Shown here: in pieces, positions 38,046 through 50,652 of the stretch
Position numbering within the stretch: position 1 is the stretch's first letter
How the letters are laid out: each line of letters begins with the position of its first letter
The notes under the pieces: generated by a model
What the model was told of the DNA's origin: nothing
Databases searched by the model: none
What the model saw: only the letters and a program-made list of their open reading frames with translations
From: Physcomitrium patens
Lineage: Eukaryota > Streptophyta > Bryopsida > Funariales > Funariaceae
Direction: 5' to 3'
Assembly: GCF_000002425.4 (NCBI RefSeq)
Contig: NC_037270.1
Location: 10,449,935-10,513,934 of the forward strand
DNA: 64,000 nucleotides
Made by a program: the position numbers and the translations under genes

Positions 38046-40474
38046 CAATCAATACAAAATTAAAACTTATCTTCAAAGCTTCAAATGTTGCTTTTGCTTC
38101 TTTATTGCACTCAAGTTTCTTTGTACAAGTCAAACATATGAGTGAAGCTACAACTTGATGAAAGTTCTTGATAAAGACATTATAATAATTAAAAAAAAAT
38201 TAAAAACATTTGACATTTTTAATTTTTTTAAAATCTTCTAATACATGATAGTTTGAATTTTCTTAAGATCCATCATAAGGCCATTGTTTCAAATGATGAA
38301 TCTTAAGATATTAACTTGAGTTGTATAAAATATACACTTTTCCAAATTGACATATAGTCTTGCATCTCTTAATTTTTGTAATACATAACAAACATGAAAT
38401 TCATATTCTTTGGCATTTTCATAACAAATTAAATTTTTTTCAAAATAATAAATGATAAAATAATCTATTTTTTTTTAAATATCATTATTTAGATATTAAA
38501 AAGCAACTATCTTATTTATTAATTCAAAAGACATAATATTATATTTAAAATATCTATATATGGTATAAAATATAATCTTCTATTAATATTTTTTTAATGT
38601 ATATCAAGTTATATGGTCTTGATAGATCTATTTTTATATAGATCTTGGCTTGATTCAATTGATTAAAAAGTTTAACATTAAAGTTAAAAGATGAATATTT
38701 TTAATGGTGATCTTTTTGAGTTTTTAATAATTCACAAATTTTTGCAATGATCCATCAGTTTTTTCACGAATAAGATAAAAACTTATATTGAGAATTTAAA
38801 ATCACATATAAAGTTTTTAAATAGGTTTTTTATAATGTAATCCTTGAATACAATCAATTTTTTTTATAATAAGCTATAGGTTGGTATAACTAGTGGTTGA
38901 GCTTCTTTTTAAAGATAAATTGAATAATCATAAAGATGATGTTTAAAAAAATATATGCATTCTCATTTTTAAAAATATCTTGATAATCTTGAAATTCACT
39001 TAGAATGCCACTTAAATTTCTTATACCATAAGAAATAGTTGTGGCATGAATAAAAAAAAGGCGATCCTTCTTTATAGCATGCATGAAAGCTCTTATATCT
39101 ATTAATAAGAATTTGGTTGCACTAGATCTATAATTTCTATCTCAATGACAAAAAAAATAGATTATGCTATTAAAAAAATTAAAATTATCAGAAATCTAAT
39201 TTATTTAAGAATTATACTTTTGAAGCTATAATAAACCTAAAATAATTAGATTATAAAAGATCTAATACTATTAAATATTACTAAACTATTATGACCATTA
39301 ATTTCTATATTTAAATAAACAGCTTCATAGATAACATCACTAAAAGATAAAAAATGAATATCTATGACTTTTGCATGCATATGTTTAGTTTTCTTGATTA
39401 AAAAGATTTCATTTTTTTTTTACAAAGTTTGAGTCTATAAAACAAGTTAAGAGTCGTAAATTTAACGAAGCAAAGGCTTTATAATTTTTTGATCTTAAAT
39501 AAATATCTATTATAAAGCAAGGTTAGAAATTTGAAAAAATAATAAAATCTTTAATAAATATTATATAAGATTCTAATTGCATGGTCCTTGTTATAATTGA
39601 ATAAGTATTTTTTTAACACATTATCTTTTTTAGCAATTATGCTCTTCATTTTGTAATTATATTTTTTTATAAAATAATATTAATTAATGTGTTTGAATTC
39701 TCTTCAATATAAGCACAATCCTTCTTAACAATGTCAAATCATTTCTTACTTATTAAGAGATTTGAAATATATTGTATCAATTTGCATAGGTTCAGGCCTT
39801 AATGAATAATTTTTTGACAATTTAGCAGTTGTTGCCACAAATTAATCTTTCAAATCAAATCTTTGTTCTTGGCATCTTTTAAAAAATCAATTGTCATATG
39901 CAATGATTGAAGCAATAAATTATTCTAATGAATTGACTTATAGTATTGTCAATAATAAGTCTTTGATATTATCTTTTAACCAAAATGAAATTGATTAATA
40001 AAGGTTTTGTCATTCCAATCCACATTGCAAGCAAGGTTTTGGAATTCAACACCATATATGGTGGCTAAATATAATCTTTTTGTCAAAGATAATAATTTGA
40101 TAAATAAAAATAAACAAATAAAAAAATTTTAAAATAAAAAAAATAATAATTAAATATATAAAATAAAATAAAATAACAAAAATGGATATTTCTAAAAAGC
40201 AAAAAAACTAAAGATCCTTGAAACAAGACTAGAAATATGAAAAAAATTGAGAAGAATGAAAAAGGCTTTATTCTTGCCTCTATATATACTATCTAACTAA
40301 GAGCTATGTAGAGACGTTCTATGGGACCTCCAAGACATGTCCAACTTATAAAACATGTGTTTAATTTACAAGACAAATTTCCTATGTGTGTGCCACATAT
40401 TAAATTTATACCACAAGCTATCAATGCATGTAATATATGGCCAACTTGTTTACTAAGTTTTGAACCTACTAATC

Positions 40475-40513
<39 letters not shown>

Positions 40514-40585
40514 TACATCTATAAAGCTTTTAAAAAGCTTTTTAATAAGATATTATTAGATTTATTTATTTTTATTTTTAAAGAT
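38043..40585 (-). mobile_element. Gypsy element 1, 5' portion (RNase H to 5' LTR)
   Basis: The sequence resumes mid-RNase H (CAATACAAAATTA...AATGTTGCTTTTGCTTC) exactly where element 1 broke off at 32200. It then runs through RT (about 38150-38880), a pre-RT frame (39084-38890: LSEFQDYQDIFKNENAY, like the 'eyqDvF' motif), protease-like (39430-39590) and gag-like sequence (to 40080). The LTR is at about 40085-40585, with TATA reverse complement CTTGCCTCTATATATACTATC. Together with 29345-32200 this makes about 5.4 kb, near the length of element 2. Confidence 0.65.
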
Positions 40586-41168
40586 ATAAATCTCGATATA
40601 TTCTTTTTTCACTTGAAAAGACTAAAAAACCATTCAAAGATGGTAACATATTAAACTAGAATGATTATTGCCAAAGATAAGAAGACTAAAAACTCTTAAA
40701 ATAAGACTAATGATTAGAAAGGTATTGACAAGAGTGAAGAAGGTTTTACTTTTGCCTCCATATATACTATTCAACTAGGAGCTATAAGGCAACGTCTTAT
40801 AAGACCTCTAATACATGTCTAATTTGCAAGACATGTATCTCAACTTACAAAAAAAGTTTCTTATATGTGCATCACATTGTTAGCTTGTATGATAAGTTGT
40901 CTACATGTGTAATATATGGCTAACTTATTTACCAAGTTTTTAACCAACTAATCAACTATAAATATGTATAAAATCAAATATGCATCTATGAAGTTTTTAA
41001 GAAGCTATATCATAAGATAATATCAAATCTACTTAGCATTTTTTAGCTAAGTAAATATGTTTATCTATAATATCATCTCTTTTTTTAAGAACAAGTTTCA
41101 TAAGAAGTAGTTGTCATATGTTGAAGAAGTCCAAGATGAGGCAAAATATGTTTGCCACATATTCTGAC

Positions 41169-41257
41169 CTTTGTTTCTTTCAAAGGTGGTTGATAAGTCT
41201 TTGTTTCTTTCAAAGGTGGTTGATTGAAAAGACTTATCAACCACCTTTGAAAGAAAC
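41169..41257. repeat. Local direct plus inverted duplication forming a long hairpin
   Basis: A 26-base segment (41169-41194) is directly repeated at 41199-41224. The 27 bases 41173-41199 are perfectly inverted at 41231-41257, with a 31-base spacer. The core is CAAAGGTGGTTGATAAG. The homologous positions in elements 1 and 2 (about 29810 and 32835) have only one copy, so this is a local rearrangement in element 3 just inside its 3' LTR. Confidence 0.95.
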
Positions 41258-44200
41258 ATCAAGAATCTCTTCTGAGGTTGTAATATCAAATGCATTATAT
41301 CTTGCTATCTATTTGAGAAAGAACTTATTATTTTTGATGATCTTCATCTTGATTACATCATCAAGAAGGCTATGACAATCATAATGTCTTGATTGATAAG
41401 TCAACAAATAATAGCTTTTAAATTGAACTTGTTGGTTGTTAGTTTTTCATCTATTTAATACCACAAATACATAAAAATTATAAACAAAGAGAGAAGGTAA
41501 AATCTATTTTTTTTAATTATATTTTTTTTATAACAAAGTAAATTATATCAAATAGGACTTAATTTTTATCAAAATTTTTGAGAATTCTTTTTAAGATTCT
41601 AAAGGTGGACATGAAATTATCTTTGGTTTTTTATTCTCAACCAATAGACAAATAAAATGTGTAAACTAAATATTAAAACAATATTTGAGGTATATCATCA
41701 AATATCAAAAAGATAATTAGAGAATTCTTAGCTATTTTCAAAATTTCCTATAATAATAGAATATATTTTTTTATACAACAAACATCTTTTTTTTCTAATT
41801 ATAATTATCATCCATGATTTGATGCTTTTGACTTTTCAAAAATTGATAATTTCTTAGACAATCCATGATAGAAATAGATATTTTCAAAAAAAATCTTAGC
41901 TATTTTTTTTTACCTCTGATAGATTTTGTACATAATACAAAATATGCCATCTTAGTAAAACGATCTACTATCATGAATATAAAATAATACAAATCTGAGA
42001 TTGAAAGGTCTATAATAAAATCCATAGGAAGAAAAGACTATGTTTGTTCCATAATAGGTAATGGCTGAAGAAGTCCGTAAGGTTGAAAACAAGGAATTTT
42101 TTATCTTGAAAAAATGTCACATAATAATACAAAGTCTTTAATTGCCTTTTATATTTGAGACCACCAAAAATATCTCAATATTAGCTCCAAAGTCTTATTG
42201 TATCCAAAATATCTGATTATTGAAAACTTGTAATAAGCTTGAAAAAGACGTAATCAAGCTTTGCCTTCTAAAATATATAATTGTACTTCAAAATAGAGTA
42301 GATTATTTTTGAATTCAAACCTAAAGACTCATAAGACTTAAAATAATTATTATCAATATTATAAACAAAAGATTTAGAAGACATACTTGATTAAAATTGC
42401 TTGAAAAAGAATGAATAAATAGTCAATATTGATTTCATTGCTTGAAGATGAAAATGCTTTGGCTTCAAGAGAATTATTCTTTTTTCATCAAAAGCTTTAT
42501 TTCTTTCTTTAGATGCAAGATAAGAATGTTTAGAAAAGATATTTAATAAGCTTTCATATTTTTTAGGTTGATAAGTAATTTTGAAATCAAATCTTGATAA
42601 AGACATGTTTTATTGGACTTGGCGACAATTAAAAATATATGCCAACATAAATTACTTGAAATTTTTGAGATACATATACATAGTGATTACATTAAAAGTA
42701 CCTTATAGATAATAATACCATTCTTGAAATAAATCTACAATTATAAAAAGCTCTTTGTTGTGGATCTTATAATTAATTTTGGTTATTAAATTATTTTTTA
42801 AATAAAAAGCTACAAGGTGGAGCTTATTATCTACTTCCATTTATAACAAAATTGCATCTATTGCAAAATTTGATGGTTTTTTTTATAAAGAATGCCTTGA
42901 AAAAATTGACTTGATATAAATTTGGTGCAAAAATAAATATTGACTTCAAAGCTTCAAAAGAAGCTTTAATTTCTTCATTTCATTCAAATTTACATTTATA
43001 TGATAGACGTATAAGAGAAGCCACAGCTTGAAAAAAGTTTTTAATGGAGATTTAGTAATAATTAACAAATTCCAAAAAATACTGTATATCTTTGTTTATT
43101 TTTGATATCTTTTAATCCATGATAGTTTGAATCTTCTTAAGATCCATGATAAAGGCATCATTTAAAATGATGTATTCTCAAAAGTCAACTTGAGTAGTAT
43201 GAAATATATATTTTTTGTTTTTTTATATAATCTTGTATTTTTAAATTTTTGTATTACATGAAAAATATGAAATTTATGTTCTTTGTGCTTATAGAATAGA
43301 TTAAAATGTGTCAAAATAAAAAACAACAAAATTATCGAAAAAACTCACAAAAGACATTATTTATTAGTTGTTAAAATACAATTGGTGCATTTGTGAGTAC
43401 AAAGGCCTAACATTATATTTGAAATATCAATATCTAATTTAAAATGGAGTCTTCTATTCATCTCTTTTTTATGTATATTAGGATATATAATCATTATAAA
43501 TATATTTTTGTATTGATCTTTGCTTTATAGAGTTGATCAAGAAGTCCTAAAATTAAAGGTATAGGATACATATTCTTGATGGTGATTTCATTGAATCCTT
43601 GATAGTGTGCACATATTTGCAAAGATTTGTCTTTTTTCTTTAAAAATAAGATAAGAGCTCCTTTTGGAGATTTAAAATGGTATGAAGTTTTTAGCCAAGT
43701 TCTTGTGAATATATCCCTGAAGAGTAGCTAACTTGTTTTGTAATAAATTATAGATTGATCAAATACAACAAAACTCTTGATAGTAGGTGTGAAGTTTGTC
43801 TTGAAGATCAATGGAATAGTCATAGGAACAATGCTCTAAAAGAACATTTGTATTTGATTTTTCAAAAATATCTTGATAATCTTGATACTGGCTTGAAATG
43901 TCACTTAAAGCCTTTTTTCTATCAAAAATATGTGTGGCATATATAACAAAAATTGATTCTTTTTTTTGCTACATGCATAAAAGCTCTTGTACCTACCAAT
44001 AAGAATTTGATTGTATTAGACTTATGGATTTTTACTTGACTAGAAAAATCACTAAAAAATCAAGATTATAAGAAATTCAATCTATTTGAAGATTATATAT
44101 TTTTAGTCATAATAATTCTAAAATAACTAAATTAAATAAGAATTTAATAACATTGAATATTATTAAGCTATCATGATTTTTAATTGCTATATCAAAAGAA

Positions 44201-44959
44201 ACTATTTTATGAGTAATATCTTTAGAAGAGAGTAAATAACCATTCATAACTTCTACATACATAGATATATTTTTGTTGATTAAAGATATTTCTTATTTTT
44301 TTAACAAAGGCTTTGTTTATAAAACAAACAAAGGGTCTTATATTTAGCAAGATAAAGACTTTGTAATTTTTTGGTTTCAAATAAACTTCTATTATAAAAT
44401 AAGATGAAAAATCTTAAGAAAGAATATGACCTTTATTAGGTATTATGCAAGATTTTAATTGATACATTGTCTACTTTGGCAACCATTATTCTTATTTTGT
44501 GGTTGTGTTGCTTCTTTGGACAATGTTATGTAGTATGTTTAGGTTCTCTATTATATAAGCATAAATCTTCTTGATGGCATTAAGTTTTTTCTTACTTAAT
44601 AAGATACTTGAAATGTATTGTGTCAATTTGTATAGGTTTTGGTTTTGATAAATAAGCTTCTATGAACTTAGAAGTTATTGCCATAGCTTGATTTTACCTC
44701 TCTGATCAAATCTTTGTTCTTCACATCTTTCAAAGAATTGATTATTGCATACAATGGCTTAAGCAATAAATTACTCTAATGAGCCTATTCTTGGCATTGT
44801 CAAGAATAAATCTTTGATGTTATCTTTTAATTACTATATTGAAATTGATTGATAAGGACTTTGTCATTCTAATCTACATTACAAGTAAGATTTGAAACTT
44901 TGCCACATATATGGTGGCTAAATGTGACTTTTATTATAAAGATACAAGTTTGGTCTCTA

Positions 44960-45710
44960 CTACCTATCATGGACATACATATTTACTCTAATAGTTATCT
45001 AGGCAATATAAATAAATAGAAATAAATTAATTTGATAATATCTTCCAAAAAAGATTTTTAGAAGCTTCATAGACATGGTTTCATTTTTACATATATCTAT
45101 AGATGATTGGTAGATTAAAAACTTAGCCAACAAGTTAGCCATGTGTTATATATATTGCTAGTTTGTGGTACAAACCAACAATGTGGCGTACATATACAAA
45201 ACTTGCCTTACAAGTTATGACATGTGTCTTACAAATTCAACATATATTAAAGATCTTATAGAAGATCACTACATAGCTCTTAAGTAGATAGTATATATAG
45301 AGGCAAGAATAAAGCCTTCTTTGCTCTTATCAACTCATTTCTTGCTTCTAGTCTAGTTTAAGGAACTTTAGTTTTCTTGTCTTTTGGCAATAGCTATATT
45401 AGTTTTTTTTTTTAATTTTATCATCTATCTTTAAAAAAAAATTATATTTTTTTATTTTTTGAATTTTTTGAATTTTTATCCTTGACACTATCCTTTCTTA
45501 ATTAATTTTTCTAAAAATATCTATAATAATTTCAAATTTATTTTTATTTCTTCAAAGACTAGCATCCATAAATTTTTTTATTATAAAAAATTCAAACAAA
45601 TCTAAAAGGCAAATTAAAGAAAGATAATCTGCAATCTCTAATATTGAATGAAAGTTTTCACAAAGATAAATAATCTATTTTCTTTAAAGTAGAAAATCTC
45701 AATACACTCT

Positions 45711-45749
<39 letters not shown>

Positions 45750-46113
45750 TTTAAGATATATACTATATATATTATTAATATTATTATTCATGCCTCTATA
45801 TAAACTACCAAACTAAGAGCTAGGTGGCAACGTCCAATTGGACCTCTAACACATGTCTAATTTGCAAGATATATGTTTTAACTTATAAGGAAAGTTTTCT
45901 ACATGTGCGCCACATTATTAGCTTATACTATAAGCTATCTACATGTATAAAACATGGTTAACTTTTTGGCCAAGTTTCTAACCTATCAATCAACTATAAA
46001 CTTGTATAAAGTCAAATATGCATTTATGGAGCTTCTAAAAAGCTTCACCACAAGACAATATCAAATCTACCTTCATTTATTTTCTACCTAATATTTCTTA
46101 TCTAAATAAATAA

Positions 46114-46182
<69 letters not shown>

Positions 46183-46260
46183 TATGACATTTATCTACTT
46201 CTATATATTCATATAATTTAAGTAATTATTAAAACAAAGATGGATGTCTATGATGTCTTG
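44960..46260. mobile_element. Inverted LTR mosaic inside gypsy element 3
   Basis: A plus-oriented LTR (about 44960-45460, with AGTATATATAGAGGCAAG as promoter-like box) faces a minus-oriented LTR (about 45712-46260). Between them, 45465-45710 reads on the minus strand as leader and gag start (MDASL). Similar short sequences flank the whole block: TTTGGTCTCTACTACC at the left and TTTAGTCTTTACTACC at the right. A poly(A) run of 36 lies at 45712-45747 and a long (TA)n at about 46120-46178. It looks like a truncated element joined to an opposite LTR. Confidence 0.5.
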
Positions 46261-47205
46261 TCATAAAAATAGAAATTTAGTCTTTACTACCCTTTTTTAA
46301 TTATTTTTTTTAAATATGGCCATAAACATTTTTAAGAATGAATTTAGATCATAGAAAAATTGTAAATTATTTTCCATCAAAGATACAAACCAAGAGAGAA
46401 TACTTCTGGATAGAAGTACATCTATTAATTGAACTTGAGTAAGACAATTAAGATATTAGAAGGAATGCAACCTCAAATAGAACTTCACTTATTGTAGAAA
46501 TCCTTGAAATTTTGATCTTGTTCTATTAAATTTTTTTGAAATATATATTCTTACATATTTCATATTTATAATAAGAAGACTTTTTGGATTTAATTTAGAG
46601 CCTGATCTACTTGCTTCTCTCAATTGCAAAACTTATTGGCATAGATTATAAACTTTATTATTAATTTCTTCCTTAGATGTAGAAATAATATCTTTATGAT
46701 TCATATTAATAATATGTGAAATTTCTACTTTAAGAGTGTTGGCAAGCTCATGAAGATTTAGAATAGTTGCAAATCTATTCTCAATTTTGCTAATTATAGC
46801 ATCTATAATTTTTTCTATATTTATAAAAAATATCTATAATAAATTCATAATTCAAATTGGAAAAGGATAATCCACAACTTTTAATATTAAATGAAGATTT
46901 CTACAAAGAGAGATAGTTTACTTTCATTAAAAAAAGAATCAATATTAAAAAATAAAAAAAATATTAATTTAAAGGTGAATATTGCATAACTCTTAAAATA
47001 CAACAAAAGAAGTGGAAGGATCTACGTACTTCTAAAAAAAACAAGAATATTGAATTAGCACTATTATCAAAATTATTAAGAACATGAATCAGAAGCAATA
47101 AAATTTTCAATACATTCATATGTTACCAAAAAAGAATAGATATTTACTCAAATATAATATATTAATATAACTAGAATGCCTATTGCTTAACAAGAAAAGA
47201 CTAGT

Positions 47206-48036
47206 TAAGTATGTTTGTGACAAAATGTCATCTTTTAATTATCCATGGCATTTAAAAATTACATGATTGAATCAATTAAATAATATATTAATAGATCCAA
47301 TTTACTTTAGAATTCATCATATAATATTTAAAAATATTTTATAACCTAAAATAAAGTAAAAAAAATATATTTTATTTATACTTTAGAGATAGTTTTTGCT
47401 ACATCATGTATTAGAATTGTAAAAATATTACTATTTTCATATCTTGTAGTTTCTTCATTCAAATAATACCTATATGAAATATATTTAATTCATCTAAATT
47501 ATAGTTTTTTATTTTTTTAGACAAAATTTATATTAAAATCATTTATATTAAACTTTTAAATATAGTTATTATTAAGAATTAGGGCATTCATATTCAAAAT
47601 GTAAACTTATAGTTGGATTAGCATTCATAACTATAAAAATATTCCTATCTATTTTTAAGATTCTATATTTGATAAAAAAAATACTTTAATTATTGATAAA
47701 ATCTCAAAATCATCTTACTAAAGCATTATTGTCAATTGAGCTTAAATTTCTAATTACACTACATTTGTGAAATTTTGAATGATATCTTCTATGCAAAAAA
47801 CCTTTGCATTTGTATTAATTGAAAAATAAATCAAGACAATACTTCTAACATAATTTTATTTTATAAAAAATAATTTAATCAAAGAATTATTACTTTTTTT
47901 TTGCCAACTTGTTTAAGTAAAAATTAATCTCACTTATAATTTATATATATATATATATATATATATTTTGAAATTTTTTGTATCTATTTTTTATTAAGAA
48001 AAATAAACTATAACAATGCATGCAATTCAATACATG

Positions 48037-48079
<43 letters not shown>

Positions 48080-48310
48080 CATATACATACTAGTAATTCA
48101 AATTTAAGATTTCCTAAGCATATCCAAAATATAAAGACAAATATTCTAATTGACTTACAAGATTTTCTTTTATTTGTCCATTGACATTATTTTTAAGTAA
48201 GAAAATTTTATAGATATCAAAAGAACTAAAATATTTTTTAAAGTCTTATAAAATTAATGTTTTTGAAAAATTAAAAAAATACTTAGTATAAGTATTAATT
48301 TTATTATTTT

Positions 48311-48342
<32 letters not shown>

Positions 48343-49200
48343 CAGCTAAAGTAAAATTTTTATTTAAAACTATTCATTGATCCTAAAAAATGTGTATATG
48401 CATGTACAATTATTCTTTGGATAAGTAAACCTTTGTAAATTAATAACATCCACTAATCAATCAAGATTTTGGAAACTAACTTTATTCTATGGTGCATAAT
48501 TAATAATTTTTTATATCGAATTTTTTTTATTGGTTTTTGTTAATTAAAAAAGATAAATATTTGTACAATCTAGCTACATATGTAGATGTACATATGTAGT
48601 GAGAGGGATAGAGAAAAAAAATGTACGAGAGAAAAAAGAAGATTGGATGTGTAGAAGATGTGTAAAATGTTGAATTGATATTTTTTTAATAGAGAACTAT
48701 AGTTATCTTCTTGTACTTTTTGCCCAAAAATTGATTTGTAGATATCTTCCTCTGAAAATTTATTAATTAATCAAATCATAATTCAAAACTAACTAATTTA
48801 TTTTTTTAGAATTGTTTTGATAATTTAAATCCTAGAAGATTTAATACTTTTTTAGAAACAAATGATATTAGTTAATATGAGAAATATTTAACTTTGCAAT
48901 CACATATTAAAACCATAGAAATAAAATTCAAAAATAAATAAACAAATAAATAAATGTGATGTTGTTCTGCAAGCCACTTTTCACATATTTAAATGTCATT
49001 TTTTTTTAATACATGATGGGATTTTATTAGTCATTTCACATCTCTAACAAAAACACAAAACTCTTCATGAACTCTACCCCACAAATCAAGGCATCAAATT
49101 CTCACTCATTAAGGCCCAAATTTTATCCCCAACCCTTTTCACACCTGAATACTAATGAACCCACAATTACGCATGCAGATATGTTTCTATACGAAAAGAA
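47206..49200. other. AT-rich gene-poor sequence with TA microsatellites
   Basis: No coding sequence is supportable. TA microsatellites occur at about 47941-47966, 48047-48075 and 48316-48342. Composition rises at 49.2 kb at the start of the catalase island. Confidence 0.55.
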
Positions 49201-50652
49201 GAGTATATTCAATTAACTCCATGTGTACTTATCCATCTCAGAAAAAATAACCATCAACAAAATTTCAAAAACAACACAAAACGAATTCTCGAAAATACCA
49301 AACTTCATCTGACGAGAACGCAGAGACCGGAAAAAATAACTTTTCAAGAACCGCCCAACCCAGGATGCTGCCCGCTGCCCGCTGCCCGCTTCCCTTTGCC
49401 CGAGAGAAATCGAGAACGGCAGCAAAAGATAAAGAAGCCCAGGATACGGAGAAGATTCCCCGGCCATGCCTGCCACGTACTTCCACTCACTCACCTATCG
49501 CCGCGTAGCCAAGCACCGCTAGACCGTGCAAGCTTCATCGCTGGCTATTGCGGCGACCGCACAGGGAGGGAGGTGGGGCGCCGTGGATATGGCAGGGGCA
49601 TGGTGATCGACGGCGCTGCCTCCGCACATCACCCGCTCTCCTCTGCGCGTCGGGGACCACTACCGATCCCCTTGGGATTTCCCCCTTTTTTCTCTCACGC
49701 GCTCTTGTTTCGCTTTCTTTCTATTACCTTCATGACCTGCGATTTAGGGCGCTAAATTCAGTGGTTCGGTGTTTTTGCTTCAACCTTTTAAAGATATTTC
49801 CTTATCTTATCAAACATTATCTGGCTTGCTAATGCTACCCCGTTGTCATTGGGGCGAGGATGCACAGGATTTTTTTTTACATCGATGAATTTTGTAGGAT
49901 AGATTTTTAATTATTTCTTAAACTGCAGTCAGGGAAGCTCTTTTAATTGATATTCATGTGTTGTCTTGAAGAAGAAAAAGAGCATCTACTTGTGAACGAT
50001 GTGGCAATGATAAATCATCGAAAAGGAACGCTATAGCGGAAATTGAATTTCCTTAGAAAAGATTATTGATGGCACTTCGCATGTGGCGTGTGGCCACCGC
50101 ACCGATGTGGAGAAATATTGTCATCAATTTTGAGACCGCCACTGGTTGAGTCTCTTTTCGGTCGCGCCATCCATTTCTTTCCGAATAAATCGTGTCTTTA
50201 CAGCATCTTGGGGGAACCTGTTGGGGTTATCACACTTCAAAGCTCAGTCTGGGCTGTGGCTTAATGCACATGTTGTGCTCAAGTAGCGTTTCTGCGATCC
50301 TCTCCCTCTCGGTGCTTCATAGGACGATCTAAATTGATCGTCTGGTTCGACGTAGTGAACATTTTGCTTCTTCGGTGAGTTGGAAGGTTTCTGTGAAATT
50401 GTTTCGGGGTTTGTTTGAGCTTTTTGCATGGTCTGATGGAAGTTGTGGAGCGATAATTGTGTTCCTTTGTGTTGGCTGTCTAGGTTGCTGGAGAGTTGTG
50501 TTGGTTGTGAGGTGTCGTAGTGGTGCCGGAGGTTGGGTTGTAGAGTTTTGCGGAATATTGAGCTGTGGTGAAGCGAGCAGCTGATTCTTGTGAGGCATTG
50601 TGCTCATTCAGGAGTTTGAACCAGGCGTGCTTTTGAGAATCGACCTGTCATC
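49201..50652 (+). promoter_or_regulatory. Catalase upstream region and probable 5'UTR
   Basis: Moderate to high GC DNA upstream of the catalase start. Open frames on both strands (for example 49494-49213 and 49396-49755) have no domain or splice support and overlap each other. Three perfect tandem copies of GCTGCCC lie at 49367-49387. The final few hundred bases before the ATG are probably 5'UTR. No TATA box or transcription start can be fixed from sequence alone. Confidence 0.4.

Larger units (their letters stand above)
40590..47205 (-). mobile_element. Gypsy element 3, degraded, with LTR mosaic insertion
   Basis: The 3' LTR is at about 40590-41085 (minus), followed upward by integrase-region sequence (about 41480-42380), RNase H end (42606-42391, LSRFDFKITYQPKKYESLL), RNase H/RT (about 42700-43800), protease-like (44290-44460) and gag (to about 44940). 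The 5' part of gag and the leader reappear at about 46260-47050, with a truncated LTR tail at about 47080-47205. The gap between is filled by the mosaic described at 44960-46260. No frame is intact. The element abuts the 5' LTR of element 1, so two LTRs of different elements stand side by side near 40590. Confidence 0.6.

Noticed and set aside
49213..49832. Overlapping frames on both strands upstream of catalase
   Set aside because: Mutually overlapping, low-information peptides in GC-rich DNA; better explained as promoter or leader sequence.
50375..50607. Plus-strand cysteine/glycine-rich frame and its minus-strand shadow before catalase
   Set aside because: Lies directly in front of the catalase start and is most simply 5'UTR; no homology recognised.
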